Positions 27,004 to 35,460 of a stretch of 45,884 nucleotides of DNA are shown in pieces. Origin of the DNA: Spirosoma profusum (lineage in GTDB: Bacteria > Bacteroidota > Bacteroidia > Cytophagales > Spirosomataceae). The stretch covers positions 1 to 45,884 of the forward strand of contig NZ_JACWZY010000045.1 in NCBI RefSeq assembly GCF_014699005.1, given 5' to 3'. The notes under the pieces were generated by a model that ran no database searches, was not told the DNA's origin, and was given only the letters and a program-made list of their open reading frames with translations. The position numbers were made by a program, and so were the translations under genes. Every line of letters begins with the position of its first letter. The stretch's first letter is position 1.

Positions 27004-27031
27004 CTCAAAACACCAGATTATCAATCAGTCT
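27004..27031. repeat. 28-bp direct repeat at the panC 3' end (original copy)
   Basis: This is identical to 26370-26397. It covers the stop codon and the last eight codons of panC plus two extra bases. See the finding on the bracketed toxin-antitoxin pair. Confidence 0.9.
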
Positions 27032-27844
27032 TACCTTTCCCAGGTGAGCAGCCAAACAAATGGCGGTTTGACCTGGGGCCAGCATTTCCTGAGCCGAGTG
27101 TAACGTATCAGCATTCACTACGTCGACATACTCAAGTCGAAACTCCAGGCGGCTAGTAAAAAAGTTTATGACGGCAGCTTTGGCCTGTACTACGTCCTGT
27201 CCTTCTAACAATAAATCGCGCGCCATTGTCAACGCCTGAAACAGGGCCGGTGCTTGTTGTCGCTCGTCGGGTGTGAGGTTGCGGTTCCGTGACGACATCG
27301 CCAGTCCGTCATCTTCACGTAGCGTTGGGCAACGTATCAATTCAACCTGAAAGCTCAAATCCTGAACCAGTCGACGTATCACGGCTACCTGCTGCAAATC
27401 CTTTTGACCGAAATAAGCCCGGTCAGGTTGTATAATATTGAATAGTTTGGATACCACGATGCCAACTCCATTGAAATGTCCGGGACGGAAAGCGCCTTCG
27501 AGTACGGTTTCCAGCTCACCAAAATGGATACGTAGCAAGGGCGGCTGCGGATACATCTCTTCTACCGATGGCGCAAATACTACGTCGCAACCGGCTAGTT
27601 CAAGCTTCTGGCAGTCTTCTTCCAGCGTGCGGGGGTAGCGGGCCAGATCGTCGGGATTGTTAAATTGGACGGGGTTTACGAATATACTGCTCACCACTAC
27701 GTCGTTTTCGCGACGGGCCGCTTCAACCAGTGCCAGGTGGCCTTCGTGCAGGGCACCCATCGTTGGTACGAAACCGATAGTTTGCTCTGCACGTAGCGTG
27801 TGCAGGTACTGGCGAACGGCGTCTATTTTGTCGAACCGGTTCAT
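27005..27844 (-). CDS. panC: Pantothenate synthetase (pantoate-beta-alanine ligase)
   Basis: This encodes 279 residues, the normal length. Motifs include the ATP-binding PTMGALHEGHLALV near residue 27, NPVQFNNPDDLARYPRT near residue 57, the FGQKDLQQVAVI segment near residue 145 and MSSRN near residue 180. It catalyses ATP-dependent condensation of pantoate and beta-alanine in the cytoplasm, for coenzyme A synthesis. It is divergent from a starch-synthase-like gene, an arrangement I recognise from other Bacteroidota. It contains about ten ACGTA/TACGT sites in 840 bp, against fewer than two expected. Its 3' end is duplicated beyond the toxin-antitoxin pair. Confidence 0.95.
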   Translation of the reverse strand: MNRFDKIDAVRQYLHTLRAEQTIGFVPTMGALHEGHLALVEAARRENDVVVSSIFVNPVQFNNPDDLARYPRTLEEDCQKLELAGCDVVFAPSVEEMYPQPPLLRIHFGELETVLEGAFRPGHFNGVGIVVSKLFNIIQPDRAYFGQKDLQQVAVIRRLVQDLSFQVELIRCPTLREDDGLAMSSRNRNLTPDERQQAPALFQALTMARDLLLEGQDVVQAKAAVINFFTSRLEFRLEYVDVVNADTLHSAQEMLAPGQTAICLAAHLGKVRLIDNLVF

Positions 27845-27906
27845 AACGTTCCTATTTTTTGCGGGTGCAATGATACGCGATTCGTCTATTTTTTACGGGA
27901 AAATGT

Positions 27907-27938
27907 ATTGAAATATGGGAAAAATTTGTTTAATTTTG
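27907..27938 (+). promoter_or_regulatory. Bacteroidota-type promoter of the starch-synthase-like gene
   Basis: A TTG at 27908-27910 is followed by exactly 20 bases and then taattttg (27931-27938), matching the TTTG...TAnnTTTG promoter of Bacteroidota. The start codon follows 43 bases later at 27982, which fits transcription starting a few bases after the -7 element. Confidence 0.6.
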
Positions 27939-27981
27939 CAAGTTTTTCGGTTCTCTTAAGCATCACACGCTTCTCCTTCTT

Positions 27982-28785
27982 ATGAGCAAATTACGTATCC
28001 TTTACGTCGCAAGTGAAATCAATCCTTTTTTGAAAACGTCTGATGTTGCTGACTTTGTCCGTAAGTTACCGCAGGCCATGCAGGAGCGGGGAATGGAAAT
28101 CCGGATTCTGGTACCGCGCTTCGGCTTGATTAACGAGCGCAAAAATCGATTGCACGAAGTAGTGAGGCTGTCGGGTATCAATATTGCCGTCGGCGACGAT
28201 GAAAAGCCCCTGATTATTAAGGTGGCATCTATTCCAACGGCGAAATTACAGGTGTATTTTATTGACAACGAGGATTATTTCCAGCGCAAATACGTCTTCC
28301 ACGACAAAGAAAATCGCTTCTACGAAGACAACGACGAGCGGGCTATTTTCTTCTGCAAGGGTGTACTGGAAACCGTTAAAAAGCTAGGTTGGGCGCCCGA
28401 CATCGTTCACTGCAACGACTGGATGACGTCGCTGATTCCGCTTTATCTGAAAACGACGTACAAAAACGACCCGATGTTTAAAGACACCAAGTCGGTTTTC
28501 ACGGTTTACAACAACTCATTTGAGCACCGTTTTGAAGGCGACATTATTGAGAAGGCCCGGATGATGGACATCGACGATGAAATGCTGGCCGAACTAAAAA
28601 CCGCGGATTTCAACGGTTTTATTCGGATTGGATCAGCTTATGCCGATGCCGTAGTACGTGCCGAAGAAGAATCGAGCGAAAGCCTGAACGCCATTCTGAA
28701 CGACCTGCCAGAGCATAAGTTCGATGGTGAAGATGAGGACGTAACGAATCGGTATTACAACCTGTACACACAGTTGGCTGGATAG
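27982..28785 (+). CDS. Stand-alone GT5 starch/glycogen synthase-like N-terminal domain
   Basis: This encodes 267 residues, only about half of a normal glycogen synthase. It has the GT5 N-terminal domain (MSKLRILYVASEINPFLKTS, ILVPRFGLINERKNRLHEV, YFIDNEDYFQRKYVF, PDIVHCNDWMTSLIPLYL). The usual ADP-glucose-binding KTGG motif is KTSD here, and the C-terminal GT-B half is absent. Such short proteins beside panC recur in Bacteroidota and are often annotated as glycogen synthase, but catalysis is doubtful. An acidic C-terminus replaces the missing domain. A strong terminator follows 50 bp later, so the gene is probably monocistronic. Function unknown. Confidence 0.8.
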   Translation: MSKLRILYVASEINPFLKTSDVADFVRKLPQAMQERGMEIRILVPRFGLINERKNRLHEVVRLSGINIAVGDDEKPLIIKVASIPTAKLQVYFIDNEDYFQRKYVFHDKENRFYEDNDERAIFFCKGVLETVKKLGWAPDIVHCNDWMTSLIPLYLKTTYKNDPMFKDTKSVFTVYNNSFEHRFEGDIIEKARMMDIDDEMLAELKTADFNGFIRIGSAYADAVVRAEEESSESLNAILNDLPEHKFDGEDEDVTNRYYNLYTQLAG

Positions 28786-28837
28786 TACTTCTAACTGAAA
28801 CAGTTGGATACAACGTATCGTTTTTTAAAATCGAGTT

Positions 28838-28866
28838 GCAAAAAGCCGGAATCTCCGGCTTTTTGC
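28838..28866 (+). terminator. Rho-independent terminator after the starch-synthase-like gene
   Basis: The arms gcaaaaagccgg and ccggctttttgc (12-bp perfect stem) enclose a 5-base loop and are followed by gttt. A/T tracts within the stem allow function in either direction. Confidence 0.85.
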
Positions 28867-28950
28867 GTTTACTTTACCTCCAGACAGCTACTGCTACGTT
28901 GACTAAGCAGGAAGCCGTTTAATGTTAGTAAACAAGTTCAAAATGAGCGC

Positions 28951-29004
28951 TTTGTCATGCTGACGCAGGAAGCATCTTAAGGCTTCCTGCGTCAGCATGA
29001 CAAA
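28951..29004. repeat. Perfect 23-bp inverted repeat (TGTCATGCTGACGCAGGAAGC type)
   Basis: The arms at 28951-28973 and 28982-29004 are exact reverse complements around an 8-base loop. The core tgtcatgctgacgcaggaag is the sort of intergenic palindrome seen repeatedly in Cytophagales genomes. The related element at 10388 shares the outer TGTCATsC end. It lies between the terminator of the previous gene and glmS. A mobile palindromic element or a second terminator are both possible. Confidence 0.88.
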
Positions 29005-29073
29005 AACGGCTCCTGAAAGTTATTTCGAACAGGTTTTAGATTAATAAAATAATTACTTAATAGACAGCATATT

Positions 29074-30927
29074 ATGTGCGGTATTGTGGCTTACGTTGGG
29101 CATCGGGAAGCGTGTCCATTAGTGATAAAGGGATTGAAACGGCTCGAATACCGGGGTTACGATAGTGCTGGAGTAGCACTGATGAACGGGCATGGGCTGA
29201 AAATTTATAAGAAAAAGGGAAAGGTTGCCGCTCTGGAGCACGAACTGGATGGGAAAGAAACGCATGCGACCATTGGTATGGGGCACACACGATGGGCTAC
29301 ACACGGTGAGCCAAACGATGTAAATGCGCACCCACATTACTCATTTCACCGCAAGCTGGCCATTATTCACAACGGAATTATCGAGAACTATGCTGCTATC
29401 AAGCAGGCGCTGCTTAAAAAAGGGCATACGTTTAGCAGCGATACGGATACTGAAGTTCTAGGGCAGTTTATCGAGGATATTTGGGAACACCAAGCCGGGG
29501 CATCGAATGCCGGTACGTTGGAAGACGCTGTTCGACTGGCGTTGCAGGAAGTAGTTGGTGCGTACGCTATCGTAATTATGAACGAAGCCGACCCAACCCA
29601 ACTGATTGCGGCACGTAAAGGCTCGCCATTGGTGATTGGTGTGGGCGAAAACGAGTTTTTTCTAGCCTCCGACGCTACACCCATCGTTGAATATACCAAA
29701 GACGTCATTTACCTGAACGATTACGAAATCGCAGTCATTAAGGACGGTACGTTAAAAGTTGTTACGCTCGACAATACGACCACGACGCCCTACGTCCACA
29801 AAATTGAACTGGAACTGGAAGCCATCGAAAAAGGCGGTTTCGACCATTTCATGCTGAAGGAAATCTTCGAACAACCGCGCTCCATCGCCGATTCCATGCG
29901 GGGCCGCGTGCAGGCCGATGATGCTACGTTGCAACTAGGTGGTCTGCGTGATTATCTGGATAAACTGGCCAAATCGAAACGTATCGTCATTATCGGCTGT
30001 GGTACGTCGTGGCACGCGGGGCTGGTGGCGGAGTATATCTTTGAAGAACTGGCCCGAATTCCGGTTGAGGTTGAGTACGCGTCTGAATTTCGCTACCGGA
30101 ATCCGATTATTAAGGAAGGCGATATTGTAATTGCCATTTCACAATCGGGCGAAACGGCTGATACGTTGGCAGCTATCGAACTGGCGAAGTCGAAAGGGGC
30201 TACCATTTTCGGTGTTTGCAACGTAGTGGGTTCGTCTATCGCACGCGCCACCGACGCAGGTGCATACACACACGCGGGCCCCGAAATCGGAGTTGCCAGC
30301 ACGAAAGCATTTACGGCGCAGGTAACCGTGCTGACGCTGATGGCTCTGGCTGCTGCCAAGCGAAAAGGTACTATTTCGGATTCGTTGTTTCGGCAGTTAC
30401 TGGCTGAGTTGGAAAGCATTCCGGCAAAAGTTGAAAAAGTGCTTCAGGCGGCCGATAAGATCAAGGAAATCGCGTACATCTTCACCTACGCCCGTAATTT
30501 CATTTATCTGGGTCGGGGGCTCAACTTCCCCGTTGCGCTGGAAGGAGCGCTGAAACTGAAAGAAATCAGCTACATCCATGCTGAAGGTTATCCGGCTGCC
30601 GAAATGAAACACGGCCCCATCGCCCTCATCGATGAAGACATGCCGGTAGTCGTAATTGCGACTAAAGATTCGTCTTACGAAAAAATCGTCTCGAACATCC
30701 AGGAGGTAAAAGCCCGCAAAGGCCGCGTTATTGCCATTACCACCGAAGGCGATACGCATCTGCCGGGGATAGTCGATTTCACCATCGAAATTCCGAAAGT
30801 CCATGAAGTGCTGGTTCCATTAGTGTCGGTTGTGCCCCTTCAGCTACTTGCCTACGATATCGCCGTGATGCGCGGACGTAACGTCGATCAACCCCGCAAT
30901 CTGGCGAAGTCGGTTACGGTGGAGTAA
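29074..30927 (+). CDS. glmS: Glutamine-fructose-6-phosphate aminotransferase (isomerizing)
   Basis: This encodes 617 residues, full length. After Met, Cys2 (MCGIVAYVG) is the N-terminal nucleophile of the glutaminase domain, which also shows GHTRWATHGEPNDVNAHPH near residue 70. Two SIS sugar-isomerase domains follow (IGCGTSWHAGLVAEY near residue 305; SQSGETADTLAAIELAK near residue 353; YLGRGLNFPVALEGALKLKE near 480). The C-terminus ends DQPRNLAKSVTVE as in all GlmS. It makes glucosamine-6-phosphate from fructose-6-phosphate and glutamine, feeding UDP-GlcNAc for peptidoglycan, LPS and capsule. The 5' spacer shows no evident glmS ribozyme. Confidence 0.97.
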   Translation: MCGIVAYVGHREACPLVIKGLKRLEYRGYDSAGVALMNGHGLKIYKKKGKVAALEHELDGKETHATIGMGHTRWATHGEPNDVNAHPHYSFHRKLAIIHNGIIENYAAIKQALLKKGHTFSSDTDTEVLGQFIEDIWEHQAGASNAGTLEDAVRLALQEVVGAYAIVIMNEADPTQLIAARKGSPLVIGVGENEFFLASDATPIVEYTKDVIYLNDYEIAVIKDGTLKVVTLDNTTTTPYVHKIELELEAIEKGGFDHFMLKEIFEQPRSIADSMRGRVQADDATLQLGGLRDYLDKLAKSKRIVIIGCGTSWHAGLVAEYIFEELARIPVEVEYASEFRYRNPIIKEGDIVIAISQSGETADTLAAIELAKSKGATIFGVCNVVGSSIARATDAGAYTHAGPEIGVASTKAFTAQVTVLTLMALAAAKRKGTISDSLFRQLLAELESIPAKVEKVLQAADKIKEIAYIFTYARNFIYLGRGLNFPVALEGALKLKEISYIHAEGYPAAEMKHGPIALIDEDMPVVVIATKDSSYEKIVSNIQEVKARKGRVIAITTEGDTHLPGIVDFTIEIPKVHEVLVPLVSVVPLQLLAYDIAVMRGRNVDQPRNLAKSVTVE

Positions 30928-31156
30928 TACCAACTTAGAATAGCTTCTACAGAACTCTATGGATACGTATCAGGCTTCTTCGGTTCGGATGAAAGTTGGT
31001 TTTTATAAATCTAACCTGATACCCAGACATTTACTCATACGAATGATCTCCAGCAGGCGCTTTTCTAAGCATTGAATAACGAAATGCTGAAAAAGTCCTG
31101 ATTGATGAAACCGAATTTTAAGCCATTATTTTTTGGCTTAAACATCAGATGATAGG
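30928..31156. other. Intergenic spacer with a second GATACGTATC palindrome
   Basis: There is no gene here. The 10-bp palindrome gatacgtatc lies at 30962-30971, identical to 21263-21272. The remainder is AT-rich and probably holds the MFS gene promoter, which I could not place exactly. Confidence 0.45.
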
Positions 31157-32365
31157 ATGAATAAATCGATTAGTCAGTTACTACCGGGCGTTTCCAGACA
31201 AACCCAGGGAACCGTTTACCCAATTCTGATAGCCACTAGTATTGCCCATTTACTCAATGATATGATGCAAGCCGTCATTGCGGCAATTTATCCTCTATTA
31301 AAAGCGGATTTTCACCTGAGTTTTTCCCAGATTGGTTTAGTCACCCTAACGTATCAGTTAACTGCTTCTTTGTTACAACCCTTCGTTGGCCTCTACACAG
31401 ATAAACACCCCAAACCTTTCTCCATTGCCGCTGGCATGGGCTTTTCCTTCATGGGAGTGATGCTCTTAGCTTGGGCCTGGTCGTTCGGCTGGGTTCTACT
31501 GGCCGTCAGCCTGATTGGAATTGGCTCCTCCATTTTTCACCCTGAGTCGTCCCGGATTGCCTATTTGTCATCCGGAGGAAAACGAGGACTTGCTCAATCG
31601 GTTTTCCAATTGGGGGGCAACAGCGGTAGCGCTTTGGGGCCCTTACTGGCGGCCCTGATCGTTGTACCTCTGGGCCAGCATGGACTCATGTGGTTCACCC
31701 TGGCAGCAGTACTAGGTGGGGTTTTAGCGCTGGCCATCGGCAAATGGTATCAGCAGGCAGCTTTGCCCAGGACGCTCAATTTAGGCTCGTCGATTCATCC
31801 GCTGGCAGGTCGCAATCAGGTCATTTTTGCGCTGGTGATTCTGCTGATACTAATCTTCTCTAAGTTTGTTTATCTGGCTGGCATGAGCAGTTATTATACG
31901 TTCTTTCTGATGGACAAATTTGGTCTGAGCGTACAGGATGCACAGATTCGCCTGTTTATTTTTTTAGCCGCGGTTGCACTTGGTACCGTAGCGGGCGGCC
32001 CATTAGGGGATCGGTTTGGTCGTAAGTATATTATCTGGATTTCGATATTGGGAGCCGCCCCGTTCACTCTACTGCTTCCTTATGCAAACCTGTTTTGGAC
32101 AACAATGCTGTCGATTTGTATCGGCCTGATAATCTCGTCGGCCTTTTCGGCCATTGTGGTTTATGCGCAAGAGTTAGTTCCGGGCAAAGTAGGCTTAATT
32201 GCAGGGTTGTTTTTTGGCTTATCGTTTGGAATGGGGGGCTTGGGTTCGGCCTTACTGGGCAAACTAGCCGACCACACCAGTGTCAGCTATGTATTTCATC
32301 TTTGCGCCTTTCTACCCTTGATCGGGATTATCACCAGTTTTTTACCGAAGCTCAAAAACACGTAA
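31157..32365 (+). CDS. MFS transporter, fosmidomycin-resistance (Fsr) family
   Basis: This encodes 402 residues with 12 predicted membrane helices. Family marks are AHLLNDMMQAVIAAIYPLLK near residue 30, FSQIGLVTLTYQLTASLLQP, the YTDKHPKPF loop (motif A-like), GIGSSIFHPESSRIAYLSSGG near residue 122 and the second-half GGPLGDRFGRKYIIWISI. Known Fsr members export fosmidomycin and related small molecules by proton antiport in the inner membrane. The real substrate is unknown. ACGTA sites are at about chance level here, unlike glmS next door. An extensive 39-bp inverted repeat lies downstream. Confidence 0.87.
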   Translation: MNKSISQLLPGVSRQTQGTVYPILIATSIAHLLNDMMQAVIAAIYPLLKADFHLSFSQIGLVTLTYQLTASLLQPFVGLYTDKHPKPFSIAAGMGFSFMGVMLLAWAWSFGWVLLAVSLIGIGSSIFHPESSRIAYLSSGGKRGLAQSVFQLGGNSGSALGPLLAALIVVPLGQHGLMWFTLAAVLGGVLALAIGKWYQQAALPRTLNLGSSIHPLAGRNQVIFALVILLILIFSKFVYLAGMSSYYTFFLMDKFGLSVQDAQIRLFIFLAAVALGTVAGGPLGDRFGRKYIIWISILGAAPFTLLLPYANLFWTTMLSICIGLIISSAFSAIVVYAQELVPGKVGLIAGLFFGLSFGMGGLGSALLGKLADHTSVSYVFHLCAFLPLIGIITSFLPKLKNT

Positions 32366-32449
32366 CGAACGTGAGTAATGTTCAAGTGAATGTATTGCTG
32401 ATGCAAGGAGCTTCGAAGCGATTCAACTCAACTAATTCGTTTACAATGC

Positions 32450-32557
32450 ATTGCTGCCGCATGGGGCTTCGACAGGCTCAGCCTGACAGGTAAGCTTGAG
32501 TCAACAAATTAAGTGACTTGTCAGGCTGAGCCTGTCGAAGCCCCATGCGGCAGCAAT
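32450..32557. repeat. Perfect 39-bp inverted repeat, GCTTCGACAGGCTCAGCCTGACA type
   Basis: The left arm (32450-32488) and right arm (32519-32557) are exact reverse complements over 39 bp with a 30-base spacer. The core gcttcgacaggctcagcctg is a palindromic repeat type known from many bacterial genomes. It is placed between convergent genes (MFS and sugar dehydrogenase), so it may also terminate both. It has no coding capacity and no TSD that I can see. Confidence 0.92.
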
Positions 32558-32595
32558 ATGTTGGTTAATTCATTATTCACGCTAAATTATAGATC

Positions 32596-34104
32596 TCAAA
32601 AAGACGTATTTTTAAGTCTGATCAGTTTCCCGTTCAGTTCATCAGAAAGTAGGTACAATTTTCCAGCAGGGCTTTGCACCACTTTACGTATCCTTACCCG
32701 GCTATCAGTAAAAAGCTCCTCAACGCTTTTTATTTGTTCGCCGTCAACCACCATACGCCACAAACTACCCCTGGACAATCCTCCGACAAGCAGGTTACGG
32801 TTCCACCCCCCAAATTCGCCACCTGAGTAGAAATGTAAACCGGTAGGCGCCACCGTTTGCAGCCAGTGCCAAACAGGATCTGTAAAATTCGTAGCCGGAT
32901 CAGGTTGAGGAGCATAGTCCAGGTAACGGTATTTACCGGTTGTTTTTACCGGCCAGCCATAGTTGGCCCCGGCTTTCAACAGATTGATCTCGTCGCCCTG
33001 GTGCGTACCATGTTCACTAAACCATATGTTACCAGTATAGGAATCTAACGTAATACCTTGTGCGGCCCTGATACCCGTCGCATATAAGCCCGGCGTGGCT
33101 TTGGGGCCAAAATTAGGGTTATCACCAGGGATCGTTCCATCAGGATTGATACGGTAAATTTTCCCTCTCTTATCTTGTATATTCTGCGCTATCGGAATAG
33201 CGGGCTGATCTTTTTCCGTGAATAAACGTTCGCCAATCGTAACATACAGTTTGCCATCTTTTCCGAAAACCATCCCACCACCGTAATGATATCGCTCCGT
33301 CGTATAAGGCTCTGCTACAAATAACGGTTTAATGTGTTGTAACGAATTATTTTCAAGTACGGCCCGGATGATCTTCGTCGTTCTCAGGTTTCCTTTTTGG
33401 GCGGCATAAGAAACATAGATGAATTTATTGTTCTTGAAATCGGGATCAAGCAAAACCTCGAATCTGCCTGTATTATCGCCGAACCCGATCAGACTATCAG
33501 CCATATCGGAGGGAAATCCGCTAATCTTTGTTTTTGCTTTATTGAGTAAATTGATTCGCACCAGATCGCCATCTTTCTCCGATACCAGGGCTTCGTCTTC
33601 TGTTAGAAATGCAAGGCTCCACGGGCGCTTTAATCCCTCCATAATCGTTTCTTTCTCAGGGCGTATGGCGTTGATATCGAAGACTCTGTGAGCTATCCGG
33701 GTTGAAACTTTGTCGGCGATTACCCAGCCTTCATTGGTCTTCATCAGATTGAAGTAGTCGGTAAACAAGTCCCGCTCCGTACTGATTTCTACTTTTGCAC
33801 TTCCCATATTACCCGTAATATCAACCGACACAATACGGGTACTGAGGTTTTTGGGCCTTGCGTGTGGTTTAAACAGGCTGAGATACTGATTGCGGGGATA
33901 GTCAATGAATTTTCCATCCCGGTAATTCTTCAGATGGCAGGAAGCATGCATCGCTTTACCCAGCTTCGTGGTATCGCCGGTTGCCCAGCCGTCGAAATAC
34001 AATTGGATCGTATTTTCTATTAACTGCCTTTCGGTGGACGCGTCCTGTGAAAATGTAGGGATATAGCTGATTAACAACCCAATTAACAAAATCAGTCTTT
34101 TCAT
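32596..34104 (-). CDS. PQQ-type glucose/sorbosone dehydrogenase with N-terminal NTF2-like domain
   Basis: This encodes 502 residues from ATG 34104, chosen because the signal peptide begins there (MKRLILLIGLLISYIPTFSQ). Residues about 22-150 are an NTF2/lumazine-binding-like domain (ENTIQLYFDGWATGDTTKL, YFNLMKTNEGWVIADKV). From about residue 160 is a six-bladed glucose/sorbosone dehydrogenase propeller (GLKRPWSLAFLTEDEALVSE, HYGGGMVFGKDGKLYVTIGE, GTHQGDEINLLKAGANYGWP). Family members oxidise aldoses with pyrroloquinoline quinone in the periplasm. The fusion is uncommon in my knowledge. The AraC-type gene lies 104 bp upstream on the same strand. ACGTA sites are at chance level. Confidence 0.85.
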   Translation of the reverse strand: MKRLILLIGLLISYIPTFSQDASTERQLIENTIQLYFDGWATGDTTKLGKAMHASCHLKNYRDGKFIDYPRNQYLSLFKPHARPKNLSTRIVSVDITGNMGSAKVEISTERDLFTDYFNLMKTNEGWVIADKVSTRIAHRVFDINAIRPEKETIMEGLKRPWSLAFLTEDEALVSEKDGDLVRINLLNKAKTKISGFPSDMADSLIGFGDNTGRFEVLLDPDFKNNKFIYVSYAAQKGNLRTTKIIRAVLENNSLQHIKPLFVAEPYTTERYHYGGGMVFGKDGKLYVTIGERLFTEKDQPAIPIAQNIQDKRGKIYRINPDGTIPGDNPNFGPKATPGLYATGIRAAQGITLDSYTGNIWFSEHGTHQGDEINLLKAGANYGWPVKTTGKYRYLDYAPQPDPATNFTDPVWHWLQTVAPTGLHFYSGGEFGGWNRNLLVGGLSRGSLWRMVVDGEQIKSVEELFTDSRVRIRKVVQSPAGKLYLLSDELNGKLIRLKNTSF

Positions 34105-34208
34105 GAGAAATAGTTTAGCTGTCCGAAGTTGATGATACGTTCGGTTGGCCAAAACTATCTACTGCTCTGAAAATGAAAGTCGTATAAACCGTATTCAGTA
34201 GTACGGAT

Positions 34209-35267
34209 TTATAAATCTGGAGTAACGGACTGTTGGTAAACGCTTGGCGTAGTGCCTTTGATCTTTTTGAACGTAGCAAAGAAAGTAGACTTGGAATTGA
34301 ACCCTACTTCGTCACCTACCGCTTCTATAGTCAGGTTTGTTGTTTGAGACAGTATAGTGCAGGCTTCCTTGATCCGGTATTCGTTCACAAAAAGTGTAAA
34401 ATTCTTTTCAATATTGTCATTCAATATACGGGATAGATAATGTCCGGAAACATTAATCTCCCGGGCAACGTCATTGACCTTAAGATTCGGATTTTTAAAA
34501 AGCTTTTCTTCAGTCATGATCTTCTGTAGTCTCCCAATAATTAGGTCAACGTCTTCTTGTCCAGGCTTTTTGTCTGCATATCTATTGGTAGGAGAAAAAA
34601 GGTCATTTGTTTTTTTACGATACAACAGTGTAAACATCACCAGGTATATAATCAGGGAAAACCAAAGTGCACCATTGATGTAACTGCCTTTGGTAATATT
34701 GAGAATCGCCCAGACATAAGACACGAATAGTATGGTGATGGCTCCGCAGATCGTCAGTACCCACGTTTCATTCGGTTTTATGGATTCGTGCTTGGTTATT
34801 TTTTTCAGAAGCGGGATCACTGAAACTATGGATAATGCCACATACACCCCCCAATGCAGGTAGATTAGCGGAATTATCACCCCCCTCCAACGTTGCGGAT
34901 GATCCGCATAAGGATAGATTATTCCCACCGATACGATAACAATACTCCACAGAAAAAGCTGCCAGAGCCAGGAGCTGGATAATTTCCGGATCTGGCTTGT
35001 TTCTGCCTTTATAAAAAAATACAGAAATGGCCCTATGAAAAAGCAGGCGGTGAGACCGATCTGCAAATAGATTTTTGGCAAACTGTAATCAAAAAAATAA
35101 GCAACTGATTTGCCAACCCTGATACTGACTACTAGCAGCAGCATAGCTAACAGATAGCCTGACAAATGTTTTTTAGTTGTAAAAAAGAAAAAATAAATAC
35201 TCAGCATGAAGCCATTGAAGGCCCCAAGGCAGCTAAAAAAGAACAGAGCTTTGTCACTGAAGTTCAT
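34209..35267 (-). CDS. AraC-family transcriptional regulator with N-terminal membrane domain
   Basis: This encodes 352 residues. The first 220 residues hold about seven membrane segments (FFFSCLGAFNGFMLSIYFFFF, LLAMLLLVVSIRVGKSVAYFF, LTACFFIGPFLYFFI, LFLWSIVIVSVGIIY and others). The C-terminal AraC domain (residues about 250-350) shows VNDVAREINVSGHYLSRIL and IEAVGDEVGFNSKSTFFATFKKIKGTTPSVYQ, the two helix-turn-helices. Such 7TM-AraC proteins are common in Bacteroidota and couple an unknown membrane signal to transcription. It may regulate the sugar dehydrogenase next to it. Only one ACGTA site was seen in about 1 kb, and the gene is AT-rich, both pointing to acquisition. Confidence 0.88.
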   Translation of the reverse strand: MNFSDKALFFFSCLGAFNGFMLSIYFFFFTTKKHLSGYLLAMLLLVVSIRVGKSVAYFFDYSLPKIYLQIGLTACFFIGPFLYFFIKAETSQIRKLSSSWLWQLFLWSIVIVSVGIIYPYADHPQRWRGVIIPLIYLHWGVYVALSIVSVIPLLKKITKHESIKPNETWVLTICGAITILFVSYVWAILNITKGSYINGALWFSLIIYLVMFTLLYRKKTNDLFSPTNRYADKKPGQEDVDLIIGRLQKIMTEEKLFKNPNLKVNDVAREINVSGHYLSRILNDNIEKNFTLFVNEYRIKEACTILSQTTNLTIEAVGDEVGFNSKSTFFATFKKIKGTTPSVYQQSVTPDL

Positions 35268-35460
35268 AATAAATTATTGGGCTGGTCACATCTTTCCCTG
35301 ACAGAAAGAACACTCAGCATGACCCTGTAAATTTAGTTATGTAGCCTAATAAAATCCTTCCTAAAGTGATGAAAGGACGGTCGTTGATTAATTGCTTGAT
35401 TGACCAGGGAGGGGCACAACTGCTACGTAGACGCGGGCGTTTTCCGAACGGTTAGAGTCC

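Noticed and set aside
28786..29073. glmS ribozyme upstream of glmS
   Set aside because: The spacer is filled by a terminator and a palindromic repeat; I see none of the conserved ribozyme core, and the ribozyme is chiefly known from Firmicutes.
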